This document shows positions 33,364 to 42,808 of a stretch of 64,000 bases of DNA, one piece after another. The notes beneath the pieces are model-generated. The model ran no database searches, was not told where the DNA came from, and saw only the letters and a list, made by a program, of their open reading frames with translations. The DNA comes from Prevotella heparinolytica (GTDB lineage: Bacteria > Bacteroidota > Bacteroidia > Bacteroidales > Bacteroidaceae): NCBI RefSeq assembly GCF_004342845.1, contig NZ_SLXB01000009.1:1-64000 (forward strand). The letters are read 5' to 3'. Made by a program: the position numbers and the translations under genes. The first letter of the stretch is position 1; every line of letters starts with the position of its first letter.

Positions 33364-34794
33364 ATGAAACAACCTAAAATAATAGTTGCCGGCATCGGTC
33401 CGGGCAGCGAGGCAGACATAACGCCTGCCGTGATTTCGGCCTTGCAGGAATCGGATGCCGTAGTAGGGTATAAATATTATTTCCGCTTCGTAACTCCCCA
33501 CCTCCGCCCCGGAACGGAATGTATAGACACCGGCATGAAGCGCGAACGCACCCGTGCCGAACAGGCTTTTGAACTGGCGGAACAGGGAAAAACGGTTTGC
33601 GTCATCAGTTCCGGCGATGCCGGCATCTACGGCATGACGCCCCTGATTTATGAAATGAAGCGCGAACGGAACAGCCGGGTAGAAGTGGTTTCGTTGCCGG
33701 GCATCAGCGCTTTTCAGAAAGCGGCGTCGCTGCTGGGTGCTCCGGTGGGGCACGACTTCTGCGTCATCTCCCTGTCCGACCTGATGACGCCGTGGGAACG
33801 CATTGAAAAGCGCATCCTCGCGGCAGCCACAGCCGACTTTGTCACAGCCGTCTATAATCCCAAAAGCGAAGGCCGCTACTGGCAGCTCTACCGCCTGAAA
33901 GAGCTTTTTCTGAAGGAAGGCCGCTCGCCCGAAACGCCCGTAGGCTATGTACGTCAGGCAGGACGTCCGGAACAAGAGGTGCACATCACCACACTTCAAG
34001 ATTTCAATCCCGAAGAGGCGGACATGTTCACCGTGATACTGATAGGCAACTCGCAATCGTACGAGTGGAACGGCTGCTTCATCACTCCGCGAGGATATTA
34101 TCCGGAGGAAAACGGAAAGGAAAGAACAGGAAATGAAGAGCCTGCGAACAAGGGGCAGGATATCATGATCCGCAGTTTCCGCACCATCGAGAAGGAACTG
34201 AAGAATAAAGAGATTACGCCCGACCATAAATGGGCGTTGCTGCATGCCATACACACCACGGCCGATTTTGATATGGAGCATCTGCTGCACACGGACAAGG
34301 GTGCTGTGGCGTCGCTCTATCAAAGCATAGAGGCAGGCAAAGTAAAAACCATCGTGACCGATGTGACAATGGCCGCCAGCGGCATTCGCAAGGGAGCCTT
34401 GCAACGTCTGGGCATAGAAGTGAAATGTTATCTCGGCGATCCCCGCACGGCGGAGATGGCAACGGAAAAAGGCATCACCCGCACACAGGCAGGCATCCGT
34501 CTGGCCGTAGAAGAGCACCCCGACGCAATGTTCGTATTCGGCAATGCACCGACAGCACTCATGGAGCTTTGCGAACTGATACGGAAGGACAAGGCACATC
34601 CGGCCGGCATCATCGCCGCGCCTGTAGGATTCGTGCACGTGCAGGAATCCAAACACATGGTGAAGCCTTTCGTGCATATCCCCAAGATAATCGTAGAAGG
34701 ACGCAAAGGCGGAAGCAACCTCGCGGCAACGCTGGTCAACGCCGTGTTGTGCTATAACGATGCGGAGCAGTTGTGGCCGGGACGAGATGTCTGA
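33364..34794 (+). CDS. cobJ: CobJ/CbiH-CbiC fusion: precorrin-3B C17-methyltransferase and precorrin-8X methylmutase
   Basis: A 476-residue fusion. Residues ~1-245 are a SAM-dependent tetrapyrrole methylase (IVAGIGPGSEADITPAV, SSGDAGIYGM, VVSLPGISAFQ, AVYNPKSEGR) of the CobJ/CbiH type, which methylates C17 and contracts the ring. A short, low-complexity linker (PEENGKERTGNEEPANKG) leads to residues ~268-476, the CbiC/CobH methylmutase (HAIHTTADFDMEHLL, VTDVTMAASGIRKG, IAAPVGFVHVQESK) that moves the C11 methyl to C12. The pathway steps are not consecutive, so the fusion may serve co-expression. It is the first gene of a five-gene operon and is followed by cobL after 27 bases. Confidence 0.95.
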   Translation: MKQPKIIVAGIGPGSEADITPAVISALQESDAVVGYKYYFRFVTPHLRPGTECIDTGMKRERTRAEQAFELAEQGKTVCVISSGDAGIYGMTPLIYEMKRERNSRVEVVSLPGISAFQKAASLLGAPVGHDFCVISLSDLMTPWERIEKRILAAATADFVTAVYNPKSEGRYWQLYRLKELFLKEGRSPETPVGYVRQAGRPEQEVHITTLQDFNPEEADMFTVILIGNSQSYEWNGCFITPRGYYPEENGKERTGNEEPANKGQDIMIRSFRTIEKELKNKEITPDHKWALLHAIHTTADFDMEHLLHTDKGAVASLYQSIEAGKVKTIVTDVTMAASGIRKGALQRLGIEVKCYLGDPRTAEMATEKGITRTQAGIRLAVEEHPDAMFVFGNAPTALMELCELIRKDKAHPAGIIAAPVGFVHVQESKHMVKPFVHIPKIIVEGRKGGSNLAATLVNAVLCYNDAEQLWPGRDV

Positions 34795-34821
34795 ATCTCC
34801 GCATTCAAACAATCAAACTGT

Positions 34822-36072
34822 ATGGAACGAAAATTCATAATCATAGGAACGGACGACAACCGGAAACCTTTTTTCCCGCCGGAAGCATTGGCATGGATAA
34901 GGCAGGGAAAAGTGTTTTCGGGCGGCATACGCCATAAGGAGATTGTCAATGACTTGCTGCCGGAGCAAGCCGAATGGATTTCCATCACCGTCCCCTTGGA
35001 TAATGTATTCGCGCAATATGAAGAGGCCTTCGCCCGTTTGAAAAATATGTCTTCAGACCGATTCATTGTTGTATTCGCTTCGGGTGACCCACTCTTCTTC
35101 GGTTTTGCCAATACTGTCAGAAGAAAGCTTCCCGAAGCAGACATACGCCTTTATCCGGTATTCAACTCATTGCAGATGCTGGCGCATCGGCTCGTCATGC
35201 CCTACGATGATATGCGTACGGTTTCGCTTACGGGGCGGCCGTGGCAGGAGTTCGACCGCGCACTGATGGAGCGTGCTCCCAAGATAGGCGTCCTCACCGA
35301 CCGCGAGCATACCCCGTCGGCCATTGCCGCCCGCATGCTGGAGTACGGTTATTCGCATTATACCATGTACGTAGGCGAACACCTCGGTCATCCCGAAAAG
35401 GAACGTGTGCGCAAGTTCTCTCTCGAGGAAGCCGTGCAAGAGACGTTCCGGCATCCCAATAACCTGTTGCTGCACTCCACTGTGCCCGCCGGCTCTTCGA
35501 TGGTAAGTACGCCCCTTCCTCCCCGCCCCTTCGGAATTCCGGACGAAGCCTTCGCACACCTTGACGGGCGCGCCCGGATGATAACCAAAGCCCCCATCCG
35601 CCTGCTCACCTTGCAGGTGCTGGAGCTGAACCGCCGGCGCGTGTTCTGGGACATCGGTTTCTGTACGGGTTCCGTCTCCATCGAAGCCCGGTTGCAGTTC
35701 ACCCATCTCACGGTCGTCTCGTTCGAGATACGTCCCGAAGGCGAAGACCTGATGAAGACAAATAGCCGTCGTTTCGGCGCTCCGGGCATTACGGCAGTGA
35801 CAGGCGACTTTCTGCAAACCGAAACCGCCTCTCTGCCCCGTCCCGATGCCGTATTCATCGGCGGACACGGCGGACATCTGGAAGAAATGACAGGCAAACT
35901 GAAGGAGGTGTTACTGCCCGGGGGATGCATCGTATTCAATTCTGTGTCCGCAGAAAGCAAGGAGGCATTCAGCCAAGCCGTAAAAAGGCACGGAATGTTG
36001 CTCCAACCTTCCATCCGCATCACGCTGAACGAATATAATCCCATAGAAATAATGAAAGCCACGCTTTCTTAG
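34822..36072 (+). CDS. cobL: CobL (CbiE-CbiT fusion): precorrin-6Y methyltransferase, decarboxylating
   Basis: A 416-residue bifunctional enzyme. The N-terminal half (CbiE) is a tetrapyrrole methylase with FIIIGTDDNRKPFFPPEAL and FASGDPLFFG. The C-terminal half (CbiT, from about residue 230) is a class I SAM methyltransferase with FWDIGFCTGSVSIEARLQF and ITAVTGDF. Together they methylate C5 and C15 and remove the C12 acetate carboxyl. The CbiE-CbiT fusion is common in many bacteria. It sits between the cobJ-cbiC and cbiG-cbiF genes with short gaps, in one operon. Confidence 0.95.
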   Translation: MERKFIIIGTDDNRKPFFPPEALAWIRQGKVFSGGIRHKEIVNDLLPEQAEWISITVPLDNVFAQYEEAFARLKNMSSDRFIVVFASGDPLFFGFANTVRRKLPEADIRLYPVFNSLQMLAHRLVMPYDDMRTVSLTGRPWQEFDRALMERAPKIGVLTDREHTPSAIAARMLEYGYSHYTMYVGEHLGHPEKERVRKFSLEEAVQETFRHPNNLLLHSTVPAGSSMVSTPLPPRPFGIPDEAFAHLDGRARMITKAPIRLLTLQVLELNRRRVFWDIGFCTGSVSIEARLQFTHLTVVSFEIRPEGEDLMKTNSRRFGAPGITAVTGDFLQTETASLPRPDAVFIGGHGGHLEEMTGKLKEVLLPGGCIVFNSVSAESKEAFSQAVKRHGMLLQPSIRITLNEYNPIEIMKATLS

Positions 36073-36086
36073 AATAAATATCATTC

Positions 36087-37943
36087 ATGATGAAAATAGC
36101 CATTATCCTGATTTCCGAAGCCGGTCTGCATGTGGCCCGAACGCTGCTTGCCGAACTTCCCGCATCCGGGGTTTTCACCCTCAGGCACGAAGAAGGATGT
36201 ACTCATATAGATTCTGCCGCCGACTTTACGGCCGAGAACTTCAGCCGCTACGACGCTTTTATCTTTATCGGCGCCATGGGCATCTGCATCCGTTCCATCA
36301 CCTCCTGCATCAAAGACAAATATACCGACCCCGCTGTATTGTGCATAGACAGTACGGGCAAGTACGTCGTATCGGTTCTTTCCGGACACATCGGAGGAGC
36401 TAACGAGCTGACCCTCGAAGCGGCAGGCATCCTCGGCGCCGAACCGGTGGTGACCACACAAAGCGACCGTACCGGATTGTGGGCGCTCGATACCCTGCCG
36501 CAACGGTTCGGCTGGACTCCCGTAGTCAGTGTGCCCACCTCTTCCTCCTTTGTTCCGCCATCAGCCCTCCCCTCCGGCGAAAAAGAAAGAGCATGTATGA
36601 ACAGGCACATCAGCCTGTTTGTGTCCGGCAAACCCACAGCCCTGTTGCTCACCGTCCGGGATGAAGGCACTGACTGGATGGAGGCTCACCTGCCGTCGCA
36701 CGTAACGGTGTTTTATCGTCCGGAAGACATCGAGCCATCGCGCTTCGAACTGATTGTGTGCGTATCTCCCCAGGTGCCCCGCTTCACTGAAACGCCCATG
36801 ATATGCTACATGCCCCGTGCGGTACACCTCGGCATCGGCCTTGCCCGGCAAGCCGGCCCTACGCAGGAGGTGCTGAGGGCCATAGAAGAAACGCTGAAAG
36901 AGCAAGGCATACTGCCCGCCTCCATCGCTTCCATCTCCACCATCGACGCCAAGAGCGAAGAGCCGGTGGTGAAAGCCTTACAACAAGAATATACAGTAAA
37001 CTTCTATACAGCCGAAGAATTGGCCTCGATAGAAGTCCCCCACCCCAGCCCGACCGTGATGAAGCACATGGGCACAGCCAGTGTCTGCGAAGCTGCCGCA
37101 CTGCTGACGGCAGCAAACTCCCAATTGCTGCTTTCTAAGGTGAAAGGAGAAAACTATACCGTGGCCGCCGCCATCGACGGTCGCATGATGCGCCGGGGGC
37201 ATATAGAAATTATAGGAGCCGGACCGGGCGACCCCGAACTGATTTCCGTGCGCGGACGCCGATTATTAGAGAAAGCCGACCTCATTCTTTATGCCGGCAG
37301 CCTCGTTCCCCGCGAACTGACGCATTGCGCCAAACCGGGCGCCACCGTGCTCAGTTCGGCATCCATGGATTTGGAAGAGCAATTCCGGGTGATGAAAGCA
37401 TTCTATGACAAAGGTCTCTTCATCGTGCGCCTGCATACGGGCGACCCTTGCATCTACGGCGCCATTCAGGAACAGATGAACTACTTCGACCGACACGGCA
37501 TGAGCTATCACATCACTCCCGGCATCTCTTCTTTCCAAGCCGCTGCCGCCGCCCTGAAATCGCAATTCACCATCCCCGAGAAGGTGCAGAGCATCATCCT
37601 GACCCGCGGCGAAGGACGTACCCCCATGCCCGAACGGGAGAAGCTGCACCTCATGGCGCGTTCGCAAAGCACCATGTGCATCTTCCTCAGTGCCGGCATT
37701 GCCTCTCAGGCGCAGGAAGAGTTGCTGCAGGAATATCCGGAGAGCACGCCCGTGGCCGTATGCTACCACCTGACGTGGAAAGACGAGCGTATTTTCCGGG
37801 GCGAATTGAAAGACCTTGCCAAGATAGTGAAAGAGAATGAGCTGACACTGACCACCCTGATTGTGGTGGGCGAAGCCATCGGTAACCGCGAGGGGCTGTC
37901 GCGCCTCTATGCGCACGAGTTCAAGCACTTGTTCAGAAAATAA
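36087..37943 (+). CDS. cbiG: CbiG-CbiF (CobM) fusion
   Basis: A 618-residue fusion. Residues ~1-365 are CbiG: the N-terminal domain (FIFIGAMGICIRSI, VVSVLSGHIGGANELT), the middle part, and the C-terminal domain (LGIGLARQAGPTQEV, ISTIDAKSEEP). It opens the delta-lactone of cobalt-precorrin-5A, a step specific to the anaerobic route. Residues ~372-618 are CbiF/CobM, precorrin-4 C11-methyltransferase (EIIGAGPGDPELISVRG, LHTGDPCIYGA, TPGISSFQAAAAAL, LTRGEGRTPMP). The two reactions are adjacent in the pathway, so the fusion is functionally sensible. Two consecutive ATG codons (36087 and 36090) are possible starts. Confidence 0.95.
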   Translation: MMKIAIILISEAGLHVARTLLAELPASGVFTLRHEEGCTHIDSAADFTAENFSRYDAFIFIGAMGICIRSITSCIKDKYTDPAVLCIDSTGKYVVSVLSGHIGGANELTLEAAGILGAEPVVTTQSDRTGLWALDTLPQRFGWTPVVSVPTSSSFVPPSALPSGEKERACMNRHISLFVSGKPTALLLTVRDEGTDWMEAHLPSHVTVFYRPEDIEPSRFELIVCVSPQVPRFTETPMICYMPRAVHLGIGLARQAGPTQEVLRAIEETLKEQGILPASIASISTIDAKSEEPVVKALQQEYTVNFYTAEELASIEVPHPSPTVMKHMGTASVCEAAALLTAANSQLLLSKVKGENYTVAAAIDGRMMRRGHIEIIGAGPGDPELISVRGRRLLEKADLILYAGSLVPRELTHCAKPGATVLSSASMDLEEQFRVMKAFYDKGLFIVRLHTGDPCIYGAIQEQMNYFDRHGMSYHITPGISSFQAAAAALKSQFTIPEKVQSIILTRGEGRTPMPEREKLHLMARSQSTMCIFLSAGIASQAQEELLQEYPESTPVAVCYHLTWKDERIFRGELKDLAKIVKENELTLTTLIVVGEAIGNREGLSRLYAHEFKHLFRK

Positions 37944-37958
37944 AAACCACTGCACGTT

Positions 37959-39857
37959 ATGATATTGATATTCGGCGGAACAACCGAAGGACGCATCTCC
38001 GTCCAAACGCTCGAAGAGGCCGGGAAACCTTTCTACTACTCTACAAAAGGAGATGAGCAGGAAGTGTTCCTGCACAACGGCATCCGTCTGCAAGGAGCCA
38101 TGGATGCGGGGCAGGCCATTGCATTCTGCCACCGCCACGACATCAAACTGATAGTGGATGCTGCACATCCCTTTGCCACCCAGCTGCACCACACGCTAGA
38201 GCAAGTCTCATCGGAGACAGGTATTCCCGTCATCCGTTTTGAACGCATCTTTCCCGAACGGGATGAGGAGCACATCACTTGGTGCAGGGATTACGACGAT
38301 GCCATACAGCGGATAGAGGCAGAAAACATTGCTACCTTACTCGTACTTACCGGTGTGCAAACCATCGGAAAGCTGAAACCGCTTTGGCAGAACAACAACA
38401 AGTGCTACTTCCGTATTCTCGACCGTGACAGCTCGCGCCGACTTGCTCATGAACAAGGTTTTCCCTCGGAGCGTCTCTTTTACTACCGTCAGGGGGAAGA
38501 CGAACGCATCTTGCTGCAACAACTGCGCCCCGAAGCCATCCTCACCAAAGAGAGCGGAACGTCCGGCGGATTCGACGAGAAGGTGGCAGCCGCCCGCCAA
38601 CTGGGCATACGCATCTTCGCCCTTTGCCGCCCCGACACATCCCGCAAGTTTATCTGTGTGAACGGTGAACACGGGCTGCGCCGCATGGTCGAGAAGCTTC
38701 TGCCCGACTTCTTCCCCCTGCACAGCGGACTGACCACCGGCACATGTGCCACCGCTGCGGCTGTGGCTGCCGCATGGGATCTCTTCAACAGCAACTCCGC
38801 AGAGCGCCCGGAAGAGTTTCCGGTGGTATTGCCCAGCGGAGAAACCATTTATGTGCCCGTGCAACCTCAAGAAGATACCCCCCGGCCGGTATTGCAGGAC
38901 GACGGGGAAAGTTACCGCGGAATAAGCGCCACCGTCATCAAGGATGCCGGCGACGACCCCGACATCACCGACGGGATGAAGATTGTGGCACATGTGGCCG
39001 CACCCTCCTGCATGACCGACGCTTTGCGGGAAGAGACTGCTCGAGAAGCTCCCCGCATCATCATCCGCGGCGGAGAAGGCGTAGGCACCGTCACCCTGCC
39101 GGGCTTGGGACTGGAGCCGGGCGCACCTGCCATCAACAATACGCCGCGCGAAATGATAAAGCAGAACGTCCGGCTCTGCCTTGAGCGTCTTCATTTAGCC
39201 GAACCGTCTCTTCCTTTGGTCGTCACCATTTCCATTCCCGGAGGAGAAGAGATAGCCCGACGTACCTTCAATCCTCGCCTCGGCATAGAAGGAGGCATCT
39301 CCATCATCGGCACATCAGGCATCGTGAAACCATTCTCTTCGGAAGCCTTCATCCACTCCATCCGCAAATCCATGGAGGTGGCCAAAGCAACGAAGAGCCC
39401 TCGCATCGTCATCAGCTCCGGAGCAAAGAGCGAGCGGCACATCAAAGCCCGCTATCCCGACCTCCCGCCCCAAGCCTTTGTACATTACGGCAACTTCATC
39501 GGCGAGACTCTGAAAATAGCGGACGAGAAAGAGGTGGCCCGCGTCGTCCTCGGCGTGATGATAGGCAAGGCAGTGAAACTGGCAGAGGGGAATCCGGACA
39601 CCCACAGCAAGAAAGTGACCATGAACAAGGCGTTCATTCAAGACATTGCCCGCCGGGCCGGATGCGGAAGCGAAACCCTGGCCGCCATCGGGCAAATGAC
39701 GCTGGCACGCGAACTGTGGGACATCATACCGAAAGACGTCTTGAAAGAGTTCGGCAGGATACTGGTGGAGCATTGTCATCGGTATTGCGCCCCGCTGTTG
39801 CCGAACGGAGAACTGACCGTATTACTTATAAACGAAAACGGAGATATTTACTTATGA
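37959..39857 (+). CDS. cbiD: CbiJ (CobK)-CbiD fusion: precorrin-6A reductase and C1-methyltransferase
   Basis: A 632-residue fusion. Residues ~1-245 are CobK/CbiJ reductase (ILIFGGTTEGRISVQTLEEA, VDAAHPFATQLHHTLEQ, LTKESGTSGGFDEKVAAA). Residues ~250-632 are CbiD, the C1-methyltransferase of the anaerobic pathway (LTTGTCATAAAVAA, VIKDAGDDPDITDG, GGEGVGTVTLPGL, FNPRLGIEGGISIIGTSG). CbiD and CbiG together show that the early-cobalt (anaerobic) route is used. The stop codon overlaps the next gene's start as ATGA, so the outer-membrane protein downstream is translationally coupled. Confidence 0.95.
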   Translation: MILIFGGTTEGRISVQTLEEAGKPFYYSTKGDEQEVFLHNGIRLQGAMDAGQAIAFCHRHDIKLIVDAAHPFATQLHHTLEQVSSETGIPVIRFERIFPERDEEHITWCRDYDDAIQRIEAENIATLLVLTGVQTIGKLKPLWQNNNKCYFRILDRDSSRRLAHEQGFPSERLFYYRQGEDERILLQQLRPEAILTKESGTSGGFDEKVAAARQLGIRIFALCRPDTSRKFICVNGEHGLRRMVEKLLPDFFPLHSGLTTGTCATAAAVAAAWDLFNSNSAERPEEFPVVLPSGETIYVPVQPQEDTPRPVLQDDGESYRGISATVIKDAGDDPDITDGMKIVAHVAAPSCMTDALREETAREAPRIIIRGGEGVGTVTLPGLGLEPGAPAINNTPREMIKQNVRLCLERLHLAEPSLPLVVTISIPGGEEIARRTFNPRLGIEGGISIIGTSGIVKPFSSEAFIHSIRKSMEVAKATKSPRIVISSGAKSERHIKARYPDLPPQAFVHYGNFIGETLKIADEKEVARVVLGVMIGKAVKLAEGNPDTHSKKVTMNKAFIQDIARRAGCGSETLAAIGQMTLARELWDIIPKDVLKEFGRILVEHCHRYCAPLLPNGELTVLLINENGDIYL

Positions 39858-40519
39858 AGAAGACAATCGCAATCCTCTGCATGGCGGTCGTTGCATCGGG
39901 CTGCCCGGCGCAAAGCCTCCTGTCTTTCTATGCCAAGGCAGGGATAGGAACGTCGCGCTTCCACGGGAAAGGCGCGAACAGCGAAACGAAGATAGCCTGC
40001 AAAGCTGGCATCGGTGCGGAATATGCCCTGAACAGGACATGGGTGGTACAGTCGGCCCTGGAGTTCGTCTCCATAGGCGGACAAGACGAGATAGGACATA
40101 TACATGACGCCCGGATGAACGAGTTGTATCTGCAAGTGCCCGTCACTTTGGCAGCCCGCCTCCACTTGGACAAGAACTATCATGCCTCGTTGGCTGCGGG
40201 GCCATACGCGGCCCTGGGCGTGGGCGGTAAAACATCGGGCGAAATATACAATCCCAGCAGCAGTCGTCCCGCCTCTCGTTTCAAGGCAGAGACTTTCGGC
40301 AAGATGATAGACGGCAAGATAGGTAATAATCGTTTCGATGCCGGTATTGTTGTAAACATCGCTCTTGAATACAAAAGATTCGAGTTCGGTGCGGAAGCGC
40401 AGGTGGGGCTGGTGACGGTGAACAGGCAGATGAACCGGCTGCCGGAACTGTCGGGAGCAAGGGAATACCTGCCCAAGAACTTCGCTTCTTTCTTCACGTT
40501 AGGATACCGGTTTCGGTAA
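39854..40519 (+). CDS. Small outer-membrane beta-barrel protein coupled to cbiD
   Basis: A 221-residue protein with a signal peptide (MKKTIAILCMAVVASGCPAQ) and alternating strands ending in FFTLGYRFR, a typical barrel C-terminus. It resembles the porin-family OMP_b-brl type (YAKAGIGTSRFHGKG, YLQVPVTLAARLHLD, HASLAAGPYAALGVGGK). The frame opens at 39662 inside cbiD, but ATG 39854 overlaps the cbiD stop as ATGA and begins the signal peptide. The function is unknown. Its coupling to a cobalamin biosynthesis gene suggests a link to corrinoid or cobalt handling at the envelope, or simply operon capture. Confidence 0.82.
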   Translation: MKKTIAILCMAVVASGCPAQSLLSFYAKAGIGTSRFHGKGANSETKIACKAGIGAEYALNRTWVVQSALEFVSIGGQDEIGHIHDARMNELYLQVPVTLAARLHLDKNYHASLAAGPYAALGVGGKTSGEIYNPSSSRPASRFKAETFGKMIDGKIGNNRFDAGIVVNIALEYKRFEFGAEAQVGLVTVNRQMNRLPELSGAREYLPKNFASFFTLGYRFR

Positions 40520-40616
40520 GCGGTGACCGGCGGCAGGCATGCGTACCGACTGACGGCAATCAGCACCACCGACCGGCGACGGGCACCGTTTAACTGCAGA
40601 TGATAACTGCAAAACC

Positions 40617-40669
40617 AAAGAAAGAGTCGTACCAAGCGCTGTTTCGAGCAATGGTACGACTCTTTCTTT
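40617..40669. terminator. Strong bidirectional terminator
   Basis: AAAGAAAGAGTCGTACCA (40617-40634) pairs perfectly with 40652-40669 across a 17-base loop. A/T-rich stem ends give U-runs on both strands. It separates the plus-strand cobalamin operon from the minus-strand fimbrillin cluster. Confidence 0.85.
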
Positions 40670-40783
40670 TGGGGCCTTTAAGGAGGTTCAGGTTTCAAAC
40701 CGGGAAGCGGGCTGAAGCGAGTTTTCTCCGGCCACGCTGCCTGTGTAACGCTGTTCCCGCCGGAAAGGGAGAGGAGCGCGGGG

Positions 40784-40840
40784 AACTCCGACCGAGGCCG
40801 CACTGCAACTCCGACCGAAGCCGCACGGCAACTCCGGCGC
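40784..40840. repeat. 23-bp periodic repeat, two and a half units
   Basis: Units start at 40784, 40807 and (partial) 40830, reading aactccgaccga(g/a)gccgcac. When re-phased they align with the array at 43324 (gccgyactgyaa...). The partial unit runs into ggcgcgagggtgcc, shared with the end of that array. Confidence 0.8.
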
Positions 40841-40849
40841 GAGGGTGCC

Positions 40850-41722
40850 TTAGTCCGCCTCGGCTTCTCCGCCCGTGATGACTGTGCTGCCTGTCCAGTC
40901 GGCCACCTTCACTTCGCCCACCTCGAGTTTCTCCTTGCCCACGGTGAGGTGGTAGGTGTAGCTCTTGCCCCGATCAGGCGTATAATCCCGCAGCTTGGCG
41001 GTCATCGTCTTGTCGCCTACGGTAAGGGAAACCGTATGGTCCGAAGCATTATCGGGAACAAGCACCGTGTAGGTGCTGCCCGCCTCGCCCCGGCCCTCGG
41101 CATAGGGTGTGTATGTTACCAGAGGGCCGCTTGAGCCTATCTTGTTAAGGAACCTGACGTTATCCACCTTGGCATCGGCAGGAAATTCGGAGTTGAAGCC
41201 GGCTATCTTGACAATGAAGCGTGCCATCCAGCGTTGCATCGTAAAGTGCAACGGTTCTTTCGTCTTTGCTTGGTGATTAAGATCCCCTACCATTAGGTCT
41301 GCTTTAGCGATGTTTTCTTCAGTACTCTGGTCTGTTTGATAATCATATGGCGCCCCACTTATATGTACCGAGCCCCATTCGGCGGGATAAAAGGCTCTGA
41401 AATCCTCCTGGTCGCTTTTCCAAAGGAGGTACTTGCCGTCTCTGGGCTTCCAGGCAGTGCCATCGAAACGATAGGTGGCATGCTGGTCGCTGTTGGGAGC
41501 GTACACCAAGATTTCGTCTCCCGCCTTGAACTTGGTTTGCTCCTCGGCCGTGCCTGTCGGCATGGAGCGGGTGGCGGCAAAGGGGTTGGCTATACCGGCC
41601 GTAATCCGCACGGCATTTTCGGGAACTTGGTCTGCCCGGGGCTCGTCAAGTTCGTTGTTGCAGGCGGTCAGCCCCCCGAGGAGGGCCGCCGCTGCAAGTG
41701 TTATGGTTACTTTAAGTCTCAT
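40850..41722 (-). CDS. Fimbrillin-family lipoprotein, paralogue A
   Basis: A 290-residue lipoprotein. The frame opens at 41767, but MRLKVTITLAAAALLGGLTAC at 41722 is a complete lipoprotein signal (Cys21). The body shows ITAGIANPFAATRS, FKAGDEILVYAPNSDQ, FTMQRWMARFIVKIAGFNSE and a C-terminal VADWTGSTVITGGEAEAD, typical of Bacteroides fimbrillin-family proteins. It is strikingly similar, almost line by line, to the protein at 43533-44408, pointing to a recent tandem duplication. It is the last gene of the cluster before the bidirectional terminator. Probably a pilus subunit; its exact role is unknown. Confidence 0.82.
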   Translation of the reverse strand: MRLKVTITLAAAALLGGLTACNNELDEPRADQVPENAVRITAGIANPFAATRSMPTGTAEEQTKFKAGDEILVYAPNSDQHATYRFDGTAWKPRDGKYLLWKSDQEDFRAFYPAEWGSVHISGAPYDYQTDQSTEENIAKADLMVGDLNHQAKTKEPLHFTMQRWMARFIVKIAGFNSEFPADAKVDNVRFLNKIGSSGPLVTYTPYAEGRGEAGSTYTVLVPDNASDHTVSLTVGDKTMTAKLRDYTPDRGKSYTYHLTVGKEKLEVGEVKVADWTGSTVITGGEAEAD

Positions 41723-41735
41723 TGCATCAAAAAGT

Positions 41736-42737
41736 TTATTCCGTTTCGATACTCTGCGTGCCGCCATCGGTCCATGGGGTGGCTGAGAAGCTGCCGACGA
41801 TTACGACGTCCTTGCCCACGGTGAGGGTGAGGCCGTGCTGCGTGTCGGACGCGAGGGTGACTTCGGTCGGGGACTTCCATGTATACGTCTTGCCTGCCAT
41901 GGTAATCTTCACCTGGAAGCCGTTGGCGGCGATGGTCTGCGGCACGAGGATGCATTCGTACTTCGCCACGGCACTCTTCGTTTCGCCCTGGCCGGGGGTG
42001 TAGATACCCGTCAGGGGTTTGACGGGGGTCGCACTGCCCTGTTCGGTCATGGCATCTTCAATGAGTTTCCATGTGGCCTCGGTCTTCGTGCCTTCCACGC
42101 TCACTGCGGTGATGGGGTTGGTGGCGGTGCCGTTGCCGTTGTTGTCCAGGTTGAACTGCGTGCCGAGCTGCACGGTGAGGTTGAGCTTGGCCAGGCGGTG
42201 CTTGAGTTCCACTTTCATCTTGCCTTGCGGGGTCAGGTCGTTGGCAGGGTCTACCACGTGGTTCTTCATCGCGAGGAGGTCGCTTTTGTTCAGCTTGTCG
42301 TCAGTGCTCTGGTCGGCTTCTACCTTGATGTTCACGGGCGTGGCGCCGGTGGCCAGCCAATTCTCGTCGGTCAGCGTGATGTCCGAGGGGATGCATACGG
42401 CGGCTACGTTCACCTTTTGGGTCTTGTTCTGCCAGAGCATCTTCAGTTTATCGGTGCCGGCGTTATCGTAACTCACCCATTCGCCGCTTTCCAGCTTCAT
42501 CAGGGCGTTGTAGCAATAGTTGGCGTTGGCGGTGTTCTCTACCCGCAGCCGGAACGCCTGAAGGTTGGCTGTTTCCATTCCCGCACGGGTTTGCGGGCGG
42601 GTTACGTCGGTAGCTACGCGGATGATGCCGTCGGCTGGGAAGTGGTCGGCGGGAGCAACGAGGTTTTCGTCGTGGCTGCACGAAGCAGCGGTCAGTGCGG
42701 CAACGGCAAGCATTGCCAGATTCTTGATTGTCTTCAT
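41736..42737 (-). CDS. Fimbrillin-family lipoprotein
   Basis: A 333-residue lipoprotein with signal peptide MKTIKNLAMLAVAALTAASC and Cys20. Fimbrillin-like features are the TRPQTRAGMETANLQAFRLR segment after the leader, VNVAAVCIPSDITLTD, VELKHRLAKLNLTVQLG and ECILVPQTIAANGFQVKI. It is less similar to the two paralogues around it than they are to each other. It ends 13 bases before the next gene, so they are cotranscribed. The HU-like gene lies upstream on the same strand. Confidence 0.8.
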   Translation of the reverse strand: MKTIKNLAMLAVAALTAASCSHDENLVAPADHFPADGIIRVATDVTRPQTRAGMETANLQAFRLRVENTANANYCYNALMKLESGEWVSYDNAGTDKLKMLWQNKTQKVNVAAVCIPSDITLTDENWLATGATPVNIKVEADQSTDDKLNKSDLLAMKNHVVDPANDLTPQGKMKVELKHRLAKLNLTVQLGTQFNLDNNGNGTATNPITAVSVEGTKTEATWKLIEDAMTEQGSATPVKPLTGIYTPGQGETKSAVAKYECILVPQTIAANGFQVKITMAGKTYTWKSPTEVTLASDTQHGLTLTVGKDVVIVGSFSATPWTDGGTQSIETE

Positions 42738-42808
42738 TTTCTTTGTTATTTTATTGTTATTGAATGATTACTGTTGATGAATGAAAAATGTTTTCCCTCT
42801 CCGGGGGG

